This document shows, piece by piece, positions 22,869 through 32,287 of a stretch of 64,000 nucleotides of DNA (its first letter is position 1; every line of letters begins with the position of its first letter). The stretch is taken from assembly GCA_963921425.1 (NCBI GenBank), contig OY992840.1:2668501-2732500 (forward strand). Direction: 5' to 3'. The stretch comes from Dryas octopetala (Eukaryota > Streptophyta > Magnoliopsida > Rosales > Rosaceae). The notes beneath the pieces were generated by a model. That model saw only the letters and a program-made list of their open reading frames with translations. It did not search any database and was not told the DNA's origin. The translations under genes and the position numbers were made by a program.

Positions 22869-23653
22869 TACAAGACTAGGTCTGGCTAAAGACGTGAAAC
22901 TTAGCGCTTCTTGGGAGGCAACCCAAGGGATGGATGACGACGAGGAGGTGATTTGGTACTTATGCATGGGCGAGCCTTTTCACACCAGCCAAGGTACGTT
23001 TCACCCTCTTTTCGCTCATTTAAGTAGATTTGTTTTATTTATTGTTTTTCCTTTCCTCTGTTTATTATATTGTGCATTACATTTGTCTTTCATTTAACAT
23101 TGAGGACAATGTTTCTTTTAAGTTTGGGGGTGGGGAATGCATTGCATTTTTGGAATTTAAAAAAAAAACAAAAAAATTTTTTTTGAGTCTTTTTGTTTGT
23201 TTGGTTGTCTTGAGTCCCCAACTGATTGATTTTATTATGCATGGCTATTATGAGCATGTCTAGCTTGACTATATAGTATGAATTCTTCTATCTCTAGTAT
23301 TGGTTCATAACATGCTTTACAACTCTATGAAGTGGGCCTTGTTTTCATGAGCTTAAGTGATAACTTACATGACTAGAGATGCATATACTTAATAGAGTAG
23401 ACTTGTATGACCTAAGTGAGCTTTTGAGCCCTGTACTTCAATTCTTGAGTGTTTACATTACTCTAAAAATTTTCGTTTCATATAAAGTCGTTGTGATCTC
23501 ATTATTCTTTCTTTTGATTAAGTACTTGGAATATAATTGTGAATCAATGAGCTAGAACTTCTCTCTTAATCTATTCAAAGCATGGATATAACTACATGAA
23601 TCTTAGGAAATGATAGTAGGCCTTGTTTGTTTTAACCCATAGCCTAAAGTCTA
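22869..23653 (+). mobile_element. A2 3' untranslated region, truncated
   Basis: Begins right after the pol stop. It holds stem-loop 1 (CTTGGG-AGGCAA-CCCAAG, 22910-22927), stem-loop 2 (AACATTG-AGGA-CAATGTT, 23096-23113) and the first G-rich tract AAGTTTGGGGGTGGGG (23120-23135). It then continues with non-coding sequence shared with A3 and A4. It is cut at 23653 by an antisense B LTR, so the distal tracts and 3' LTR are absent. Confidence 0.87.
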
Positions 23654-24622
23654 TGTTGATGTGTTTTCTTAGAACAAAACAAACAATTATCTCATTCTAA
23701 GTTTACTCGCAAGTGCACGAATCGCATCAGTAGCAAAGCGTACAAGCACGAGGTCGATCCCACAGGGAATGGTTAATAAACAACAAATCAATGCAATTAA
23801 TCACTAGAATAACTAAATGGGGGGGTTTTGAAAGATGGACACACACGCACACATCACCACACGCACACACACTTTATTCTATCTTGCAATGTTAAGTTTT
23901 CAGTTTCAAATCAGATAAGCATGCAATAACCATCCAAGGCTAATGACAGTTAATTTGAACACAACATATTAAAGTTTGACAGCTAAAAAGGTTTGGCTAG
24001 TTACTTTCTCGCCATTGTTCTCCTAATGCATAAACTAAGAGCTTCTTGGGCCTTCCTTAGCTAGTTAACCTACATGTTCCCTAGTTCAAGTTAAGGCAGC
24101 TGTTACCCATGCAGGAGTCATTAAGTTTTATGAGAACGTCAAACATGCACAACATATAAGCTTTGACTATTTCCTTATAGAGGTCGCCCAACCCCACTAC
24201 CAAGAATAATCCCTTATTCCCTTGTTACTTGTGGTTTAGTGTCTTTGACTATTTCACAGCTAAACCTAACAGATAAACTAGATGCAATTACCCTAAGGTG
24301 ACCAGTCAAAGGATGCAAACAACTAGTGACGGGGGTTCTAATAGATAGTGGAAATTTAATATGCGCAAACATCAAACTAACAGACCAAGAGACGGATAAA
24401 CGATTTGTTAAAGCATACGAATCCATTAATCGACCTACAACTAACATGCAAGATAGAATAACTAACCTACATAATTAAATAAAATAAATAAAAACAAAAC
24501 AGCAACAAATAAACAAAATCCCAATTCATGATTGTTAACGGAAATCAGAAACGCAAATTAAACAAACTTAAGAACATAAACTAAACAACTAATTTAAAGT
24601 GCATAAATTAAATGAAACCAGA
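23654..24622 (-). mobile_element. B4: antisense family B LTR, truncated
   Basis: Starts TGTTGATGTGTTTTCTTAG, the reverse of the B LTR end, and follows the LTR inward for about 970 bp. It stops near ATGAAACCAGA, where 150-bp satellite sequence begins. The left flank is A2 3' region (GTCTA). The U3 half of this LTR, with its promoter, is missing. The junction with the satellite shares only a few bases, so it looks like a deletion end. Confidence 0.88.
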
Positions 24623-25733
24623 ACGAAACCGTGCCGGGTTGCCAAGAAAGACATGAGGAAGCACAATCTCAAGGGTGGATTAGCGTTCTAGACCTATAGA
24701 ACCACATTGGCTGTAAAGAACGCACGAAAACGTCATTTCGGTGCATACTTGCTCCAATTTCGTCCAAATAGCACCAAAACGTGACCGGTTTGGCTAGAAA
24801 GAAATTGGGAAGCACTTTCTTATGTTAGAATTAGCATTCTAGACCAATTGAACCAGATTAGGTGTTAAGAACGCAAGAAAATGTTATTTCGGTACATACT
24901 TGGTCCAATTTCATCCAAATTGTAACAAAATGTGACCGATAGCCAAGAAAGACATGGGGAAGCACTTTCTCATGTTAGGATTAACATTCTAGACCAATTG
25001 AACCAGATTAAGTATTAAGAATGCAAGAAAATGTTATTTCGGTACATACTTGGTCAAATTTCATCCAAATTGTACCAAAACGTGCCCGGTAGGCAAGAAG
25101 GACATAGGGAAGCACATTCTTATGTTAAGATTAGTCTTCTAGACTTATTAAACCACATTTGGTGTTAAGAACGCAAGAAAATGTTATTTCGGTACAAACT
25201 TGGTCCGATTTCATCCAAATTGTACCAAAATGTGCCCAGTAGGCAAGAAAGACATGGGGAAGCACATTCTCATGTTAGGATTAGTGTTTTAAACTTATTG
25301 AACCACATTTGGTGTTAAGAACGCAAGAAAATGTTATTTCGATACATACTTGGTCCAATTTGGTTAAAATTATACCGAAACATGCCCGGTTGGCAAGAAA
25401 GACATGCGCAAGCACTTTCTCATGTTAGGATTAGTGTTCTAGACCAATTGAACCACATTGGGTGTTAAGAACGCACGAAATCGTTATTTCAGCACAAATT
25501 AGGCCCAATTTCGTCTAAATTGTACTAAAATGAGCATGATTGGTAAGAAAGACATGGGGAAACACTTTCTCATGTTAGGATTAGTGTTCTAGACCAATTG
25601 AACCACATTTGGTGCAATATGGACAATTTGGTACGTACCGAATTGGACAATTTGGTGCAATATGGACAATTTCGGTGCATACTTGGTCCAATTTCATCCA
25701 CATTTGGTGTTAAGAACACTCCGAAACGTGCTC
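24623..25733. repeat. S2: 150-bp tandem satellite, about 7 units
   Basis: Same family as S1. The landmark GGTGTTAAGAACGCAAG lies at 24709 (diverged), 24861, 25011, 25161, 25311, 25461 and 25611, a period of 150-152 bp. The last unit breaks into short copies of ATGGACAATTTGGT before the array fades at about 25733. S1 and S2 were probably one array split by the A2/B insertions and trimmed. Confidence 0.88.
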
Positions 25734-27100
25734 GAAAGTTTTCGGCCACTTAATGGTTTTCCGTCGATTTTCGGCTACTCCAGTCACCTCTCACGGCAAA
25801 CGTGTTTTAATGCACGTTTGTGTGAGTTGCCATTAAAGCCACCATGGGAGGTCGCGGGTGCACCATGGTTTGCTGCCACGGAGGTCCTCTTTTGGCCTCC
25901 TCCACCCAAATTCCGATCCTTAGAACCTCTAGAAGTCGAACCCAAGCTAAAATTTCAAGAGAAAATTAGTTTTTTTGAGAAATTGGATTTTGAGGCTTAG
26001 GAACCCATTTCAGGTTTCCTTTGGATTTCGAATTTGGGGGCTGTTTTTGGTTGTTTGTGGACAATTTCCACCCTTAGAAAACCCCAATAGTTTATTAGAA
26101 TTGAATAGTTTCAGAAATTGTGAAATTTGGATTTAGTAATGCCACTTTAGGCAGCAACAGCGGTGGTTCTGACCCACACCATCAATTTTGGTTGTTTGAA
26201 TTTGAAATTTGGATTGTATTGTAACTGGTTATTGATGTTGGATAGGTGGAAGTTGCTCAGAGTAGACAAAATCTCAAATAGTACCGTAATCGGTCACTTT
26301 GCAATACCGAAATGACTTCCAGACGAGCCCCAGCTGAGGTATGTGGTACATAAGGTTTATTGGGATAAAATTGATGGATTAAAATGAGTGGGTGATGTTT
26401 GGATCTGAGTCGGGATGAATTTAAGCGATGAGATTAAAGAGAAATTATAAATTAACTATTAGAAATTCACAAAATTGAGCGGAGCGTGTAGGCTTTACAC
26501 GGGCACTTTGAAATGTCCTTAAGTTGAGTCTAATCCTTTATTTCACTGTTTTATTTTATAGGCGACATTATTGAGGCTCGAGACAATCCGGTGGAGGATT
26601 GAAGCTAGATTTTTTACTGTGAGTGGACTTTGATTTTTATAAAATTATATTTTACTATGTGATTTGATCTCTATGTTTTAAATTGGAGTCGATCTTGAGT
26701 TTTAAATTTCAAGTTTCAGAATTAATCACTCATGTAGGTCCAAATGCCCATACCTTGGATTTCATATTTTAAACGATCAAGTAATATTTAAATGTGTTTT
26801 TATATGTGAAATTCTTATCGAAGAAATTGTTAATTTAAGGGGCATGCTTTAATTTCTACTTAGTTTGTGAAAAGATTTCATATGTCTTGGATATTCGTCT
26901 CCTTTGAATATTTATGTTGATTGTGATGTCGTGATATAAGAAATGACACTTTAGGGTTTGGATTATTAAGGAGAGCGTTGAGGGAAATAAAAGGGTTATT
27001 CATTTATCTCAAAAGTAAGTAGATATTTAAAAAGTATTTTAAAATTGCTGTGTAAATGCACGTATTGATCGGACGAGCCTGCCTGTGTAAAATGCACTGG

Positions 27101-27300
27101 ATTGTGGCCAGGATATGAGCCTGCTCGTGCGGAGTGACCTCTCCGTACGAGATTGTGGCCAAGATATGAGCCTACTCGTGCGGAGTGACCTCTCCATACG
27201 AGATTGTGGTCAGGATATGAGCTGGCTCATGCGGAGTGACCTCTCTGTACAAGATTGTGGCCAGGGTTTGAGCCTGCCCGTGTGCGGGATTGTGGCCAGG
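27101..27300. repeat. 51-bp minisatellite, four to five units
   Basis: ATTGTGGCC recurs at 27101, 27152, 27203 and 27254 (period 51), then at 27289 in a shortened unit. Each unit carries ATATGAGC, TCGTGCGGAGTGACCTCTC and a TACGAGATTG junction. Because 51 is divisible by three the repeat stays open in one frame as a 17-residue repeat, but nothing else supports coding. Confidence 0.88.
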
Positions 27301-27905
27301 ACATTGTCTACAGTTACGGGTATGAGTACGGTAAAACTTCCTTTTTCTTTCCAAGGATTTTCTATTTCATAAGTTTAAAGAGGAAATTTCTTTTTATGTT
27401 TAATATTGATTCTTAAGTATATGCTGCTACAGAATACTTTTACTCATAAAGTTTCAAAGAACGACTTCTTACTTGTTTAACCCTTCTATCTTGTGTTTAA
27501 ATAGTTCCTATGACGTTTGAGAAGAGATTTTGAAAATAGTTTTTAAAACTGGGGGATTTCAAAGAGCGATTGTAAGATCTTAGAGATTATTATTTTAAGA
27601 CTTCTAAAAGAATAAATAATTTTATGTTTCATTTTCTTAATTCGTACACTCACTGAGTTTATCTCACATTTTTCTTTATGTCTTGTTTTGAATCTTTCCC
27701 CCCAGGTTGTAGCGGTGGTGGAGGTCGAGCCATATTCGTCGAGACATAAATTTCCACTCCCAATTCTCTGACATTGTAGGCGACATGTCCACCTTGTTAT
27801 TTCTTTTAGCTTTAGTATAAAACTTGTTGTATTAGTAGCTCTGATAACCGCATTTGGACCCTACGAATGGATTATTTTTTATTTGTTGAGTCTGAGACTG
27901 CCTGT

Positions 27906-27910
27906 TGTTT
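27906..27910. repeat. Left target-site duplication of A3
   Basis: TGTTT immediately precedes the A3 terminus and is repeated at 40165-40169 immediately after its other end. Five bases is the normal size for Ty3/gypsy integration. Confidence 0.93.
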
Positions 27911-30388
27911 TGTTGTATGTTTTCCTAGAGCAAATTAAATAACCTTTTCTGAGCTCTAGGTTAACTCGCAAGTGCACGAATCGCTAAGTAGCAAAGCTTA
28001 CAAATACGAGGTCGATCCCACAGGGAATTGTACTAGTGTACGATTAAATTCAATTAACTCAGCTCTAACTCACACACGCAAATGGGGGGTTTTGAATGGT
28101 TTTTGAGACTAGACAAACTAACAGATAAATGACAAAACTTTAAAATAACAACTGAATGAATTTGGATAAAACAATAATAAAGAAACACTAGGGGTCAGAA
28201 TCCACCACTAGCATACCATTCACTCTACTATGGATATTAACAATCAATATATAAACATGTCAACAAAGTTCGTCTACTAAAAGGTTTGGCTAGTTACTTT
28301 TAGCAATTACTCCCCTTACTGTGCATAAACTAAGAGCTTCTTGGGCCTTCCTTAGCCAGTTAACTTGCATGTTCCCTAGTTCTAAGCTAAGGCAGCTGTT
28401 ACCCATGCAAGAGTCATTACGATCTGTGAGAGTGACAAACACATAGCGCATAGCTCCAAATTAATGTACTGTATGTCATCTATGATCTCTTTTCTCATGA
28501 ATATTATCTTAGGATATCCACTTGTTGCCTATTGAAACTATCATCCTTTCGAGCTTATTTAGTTTCACAACATATATCTAGATGCATGCAACCTAAGGTG
28601 ATCAGTCAAAGATGCGAAACAAATAGATTCAATTTAAACATAGATCCAAGATTTGTCAACATGTAAATAATTAAAATATCAATAATCTATAGTGAGAGTA
28701 AACAGCATCGCTAGGGCTTCATCCTAGCCCTAGCCCAATATTCAGCTACACATAATTAAATTCATAAATAAACAGAACATAATTAAACAATTTAAATAAA
28801 AGGAAGGGAGGAAGAAATCAAGCCACGAATGATGGAGTGGAGGTGCGGCTGCAAGGTGATGGCGTGATGGGCTGCTGCTCGGCCTTGGGCTCCACGGCAA
28901 AGAGGTGGAGGTGCTCGGCAAGATGGTGGCAGCAAGAAGGTGGCACGGCTGAAGGTTGGTGGCTGCGGCTTGGCTTCCTTTCCCTCTGTCAACTCAGCGC
29001 GAAAATAGAAGACACACAAACAAAGGTGGCTGGTAGGTTTCGGCCACAAAAGAAAAGAAGAAAAATAAAAAGAGAGAAGGTGGCTACGGCACAAGAAGAA
29101 TAAAGAAAAAGATGGTGGCTGCTAGGGTTTGCTTCAGAAAAATAAAAGAAAGAGAAGGAGGCTAGCTAGGGTTGCTGAAAATTAAAGAGGAGAGAAGAGA
29201 ACTTCAGAACAGAACCCCTTTTCTGATTTTTAGAGATATATTTATAGAGGGAAGTGGGGCTGAGGTTTCTCTTTCTCTTCAATGTGGGATAAGTGCATTC
29301 CTTGCACACCAAGGCTTATAATTTTCGGCCAAGCATGGGCCTTGGGCTGTTTTGGGCTCTTTTTGGGCGTAACTCCTTTTTCAGCTCGCGGAACTGCTGC
29401 GCTACCTCCACTAAAATGGCCATATCTTGAGCTAGAAAACTCGGAATCGAAATCCGTAAAATTCCCTGCGAAGCTAACATCCGTATCTTTCCAACCATAT
29501 ATGGCATGCTACCTGGTTCTCTCTGGAGAATTACAGAATTGCTGTCGAAATTGGTGCTCTATTTTCCAGGGTTTTGACTTCTTTTTTCAGCTAGGATTCC
29601 TTGGGCTTTCTCTTTGCATGGCGTGATGGACTTGGGCTGCATGGCTTGCGCATGGCTGCTAGTCTTGGGCTGGCGCATTGGGCTTCCTCTTGGGCTGGCG
29701 CATGCATGCATGCATGGCCCCTCCAGATTTCGGCATTGCATAGGCCCATGACCCATTTGACTTGTTGACTTTGTCATAGTTGACCCTTGACCATTAACTT
29801 TGACTTCCCATCTTGCCCCTCATCTCCATTTGAATTTGAATTCATTTCTTCCCTCCATTTATTCCCATGGATGTCCACCACCTTCTAGAAGCTTCAGGAA
29901 CCTTGACTTTGTGGAGTTGACTTTGACCAACATTTCCTAGTGCAACTAGGATTTCTTGTAAATGAGGGATTCTTTATCCATTTCGACTTCTCGTAATGAC
30001 CATATTGCCCCTGGGGTCTCCTAGTGTCATTAGGACTCCTTTCCCTAGTTGGGTTAGGTTTCCTAGTTCAACCAGGATTTCCTGTTTCAATCAGGATTTC
30101 TCATTTCTGGCTCCGCAATGATGGTTATGGACTTGATGTTTCCTAGTGTGACTAGGAATCCTCATTTGACTAGGATTTCGGCCCCTTTCCTGGTATGACC
30201 AGGATTTCTCTCGTTTTCCTAGATTGACTAGGAAATGTCTAAAAATGGTCCTTTTGGCTCCTTTTCTCTTCTTTGCTCATTTTATCCTATAAGAACAAAA
30301 ACAAACTAACAACACACAAAATATCGAGTTCTTGCACTCTGAGTTAGGGAGTTAGTATCATAAAATAGTGTAAAATGAGCACTCAACA
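27911..30388 (-). mobile_element. A3 3' LTR
   Basis: Lies at the left because the element is antisense. Ends are TGTTGTATG (left) and CACTCAACA (right), 2,478 bp. It carries the antisense TATA box at 29237-29246, the U3 palindromes (about 29930-30235) and an ATGCATGCATGC tract near 29700. Differences from the other LTR are listed with the whole element. Confidence 0.95.
29237..29246 (-). promoter_or_regulatory. TATA box of A3 3' LTR
   Basis: TATATTTATA on the plus strand, TATAAATATA in the sense direction, with the same surroundings as in the other family A LTRs. In the 3' LTR it would drive transcription outward into X. Confidence 0.55.
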
Positions 30389-30401
30389 CACCCCCAAACT
30401 T
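30389..30401 (-). other. Polypurine tract of A3 (tract 3)
   Basis: In the sense direction AAGTTTGGGGGTG ends exactly where the 3' LTR begins. It is the normal primer site for plus-strand DNA synthesis. The block before it (GCTCGAGGACTAGCAAAATC) is shared with A4 and C1. Confidence 0.9.
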
Positions 30402-31107
30402 AGATTTTGCTAGTCCTCGAGCAAAAAGAACAAAGAAAAGACTCAAAACATCCCAACACATGATTTCATAAGCACAGCCATAAATAGCATAATCAAGCAA
30501 GATACATATAGAATTTATTCCTCAATCTCTAATAATGCTTCAATTAACATACCTTAATCCTCCATGAAATATATAGACCATCCTTGACACAACCTCAAGT
30601 GGTTAGACAAACAAGACTAAATCAGCATACACAGAATAGATTCAACTTCAATTCTCACTAAGGCATACTCTCAACAATAAAACGCTCAGATATTGGGTCA
30701 ATACGTGCACTCAAGTATATGTGAGAGATGATATGATAAATAAATACAAAAAGCTCACATATTAATCATGAAAGACAGGCACCATGAACAAAAATACTGA
30801 TCTCAATAGAAGGAATTAAAATACTTGGAACAGAATCAATAACCATAAGCTTCCCTTTTATCTAGACTCCACATAATGAACCACAATTCCTCCCAAGATC
30901 AAATAGGACTTTTATGTGGGTTGTAATGGAGGCTTAGGTTAGGATAAGGTATTGAAATGAAAGGGAGAACAAAGGGCTACAGACTATGGATTTGCACAAG
31001 GAAATCAATAGAGGCACTCTTTGCATAATTTGTACTCATAGCTCAAATTCGAACACCTTTCCACTTCCATCTTTTGAAATCGTCCCTTCCCTTTGATTTT
31101 TGATTCT

Positions 31108-31138
<31 letters not shown>

Positions 31139-31277
31139 GGAAGGGAACAACAAACACTCTTAAGCACCATTCATTTTCCTTTTTCATCAAGCTACGCATA
31201 GACATTTATTTTCAACCTCACATTTTCACCAACTCCATGTAAATTCATAGGTAAGGTAAACGGGTAGAGGAGTGAAA

Positions 31278-31290
31278 CTCCCCCAAACTT
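31278..31290 (-). other. G-rich tract 2 of A3
   Basis: In the sense direction AAGTTTGGGGGAG, about 740 bases after tract 1 and 880 before the true polypurine tract. A copy at the same position occurs in A4 (59337-59347) and C1 (46176-46188). Confidence 0.75.
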
Positions 31291-32018
31291 AGGGTTTGGT
31301 ATAGGGGTGAACAAAGAAAAGGTCATTAGGCTCAAAATGTTTGACTAGGGTTATAACACAGGGTAGACTTTAGGCTATGGGTTAAAAACAAACAAGGCCT
31401 AATATCATCTCCTAGGATTCATGTAGTTATATCCATGCTTTGAATAGAATAAGAGAGAAGTTCTAGCTCTTTGATTCACAATTATATTCCAAGTACTTAA
31501 TCAAAAGAAAGAATAATGAGATCACAACGACTTTATATGACAAGAAAATATTAGAGTAATGTTAACACTCAAGAATTGAAGTACAGGGCTCAAAAGCTCA
31601 CTTAGGTCATACAAGTCTACTCTATTAAGTATATGCATCTCTAAGCATGCAAGTCATCACTTAAGTTTACGACAACAAGGCCACAAGTCCATAGAGTTGT
31701 AAAGCATGTTACGAAACAATACTAGATAAAGAAGAATACATACTATATATACAAGCTAGACATGCTCAAAATAACCATACATAATGAAATCAATTAGTTG
31801 GGGACTCAAGACTTAAAACAAACAAAAAGACTCAAAAACACTGTTGCATGCTTCTAAAGATTCGAATCCATCACTACGGTGAATGAAATCTTAAGAACAG
31901 ATGCATTTTAATGTGGGTTTTGATACCCTTAATTTACAACAAAAGTAAAAATTTTTTATTTTTTTTTAAATTTTTTTTTTTTTTTTTTACACACTAAAAA
32001 CGAAAAATGCGTTGTATT

Positions 32019-32034
32019 CCCCACCCCCAAACTT
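32019..32034 (-). other. G-rich tract 1 of A3
   Basis: In the sense direction AAGTTTGGGGGTGGGG, five bases after stem-loop 2. It resembles the terminal polypurine tract and could prime an internal plus strand, as central polypurine tracts do in some retroviruses and Ty elements; that role is inference. Confidence 0.72.
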
Positions 32035-32039
32035 AAAAG

Positions 32040-32059
32040 AAACATTGTCCTCAATGTTT
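32040..32059 (-). other. Stem-loop 2 of A3
   Basis: Sense AAACATTG-AGGA-CAATGTTT, a perfect 8-bp stem with a 4-base loop, directly upstream of G-rich tract 1. Families B and C keep the pairing with different bases. Confidence 0.72.
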
Positions 32060-32228
32060 AAATGAAAGACAGATGTAATGCACATTATAATGAACGGAGG
32101 AAGGGAAAAACAATAAATAAAACAAAACTACTGAACTGAGCAAAGAGAGGGTGAAAACGTACCTTGGCTGATGTGAAAATGCTCGCCCATGCACATGTAC
32201 AAAATCACCTCCTCGTCGTCATCCATCC

Positions 32229-32246
32229 CTTGGGTTGCCTCCCAAG
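32229..32246 (-). other. Stem-loop 1 of A3
   Basis: Sense CTTGGG-AGGCAA-CCCAAG, a 6-bp stem, about 41 bases after the pol stop and downstream of GAAGACGTGAAACTTAGCGC. The loop is invariant in all copies here. Confidence 0.72.
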
Positions 32247-32287
32247 AAGCGCTAAGTTTCACGTCTTCAGCCAGACCTAGTCTTGTA

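Larger units (their letters stand above)
25734..27910. mobile_element. X part 1: probable LTR of an unrelated element
   Basis: About 2.2 kb with no similarity to the A, B or C LTRs. I see no credible protein. It contains a 51-bp minisatellite (27101-27300) and a late block with CCCCCCAGGTTGTAGCGGTG and GTCGAGACATAAATTT. From memory of plant Ty3/gypsy LTRs of Tekay/Del type, this layout is familiar, but no homology could be tested. It is interrupted at 27910 by A3 (TSD TGTTT) and resumes at 40170. A divergent host or satellite-flanking sequence is the alternative. Confidence 0.42.
30402..32287 (-). mobile_element. A3 3' untranslated region
   Basis: About 1.9 kb between the pol stop and the polypurine tract. 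No frame in it is conserved with A4 or C1, so there is no env-like gene. In the sense order it holds stem-loop 1 (32246-32229), stem-loop 2 (32059-32040), G-rich tract 1 (32034-32019), an A/T homopolymer stretch (about 31985-31945), G-rich tract 2 (31290-31278), and a run of about 28 A (plus-strand T, 31110-31138). The order and spacing are the same in C1 and A4. Confidence 0.88.

Noticed and set aside
25662..26000. A 112-codon frame at the edge of satellite S2 as a host gene
   Set aside because: It starts inside the satellite edge, has no recognisable domain and no supporting splice or promoter context.
30414..32287. A missing envelope gene between pol and the 3' LTR of A3
   Set aside because: No frame over about 70 codons in the sense direction is shared with A4, so there is no basis to call env, although some Athila elements have one there.
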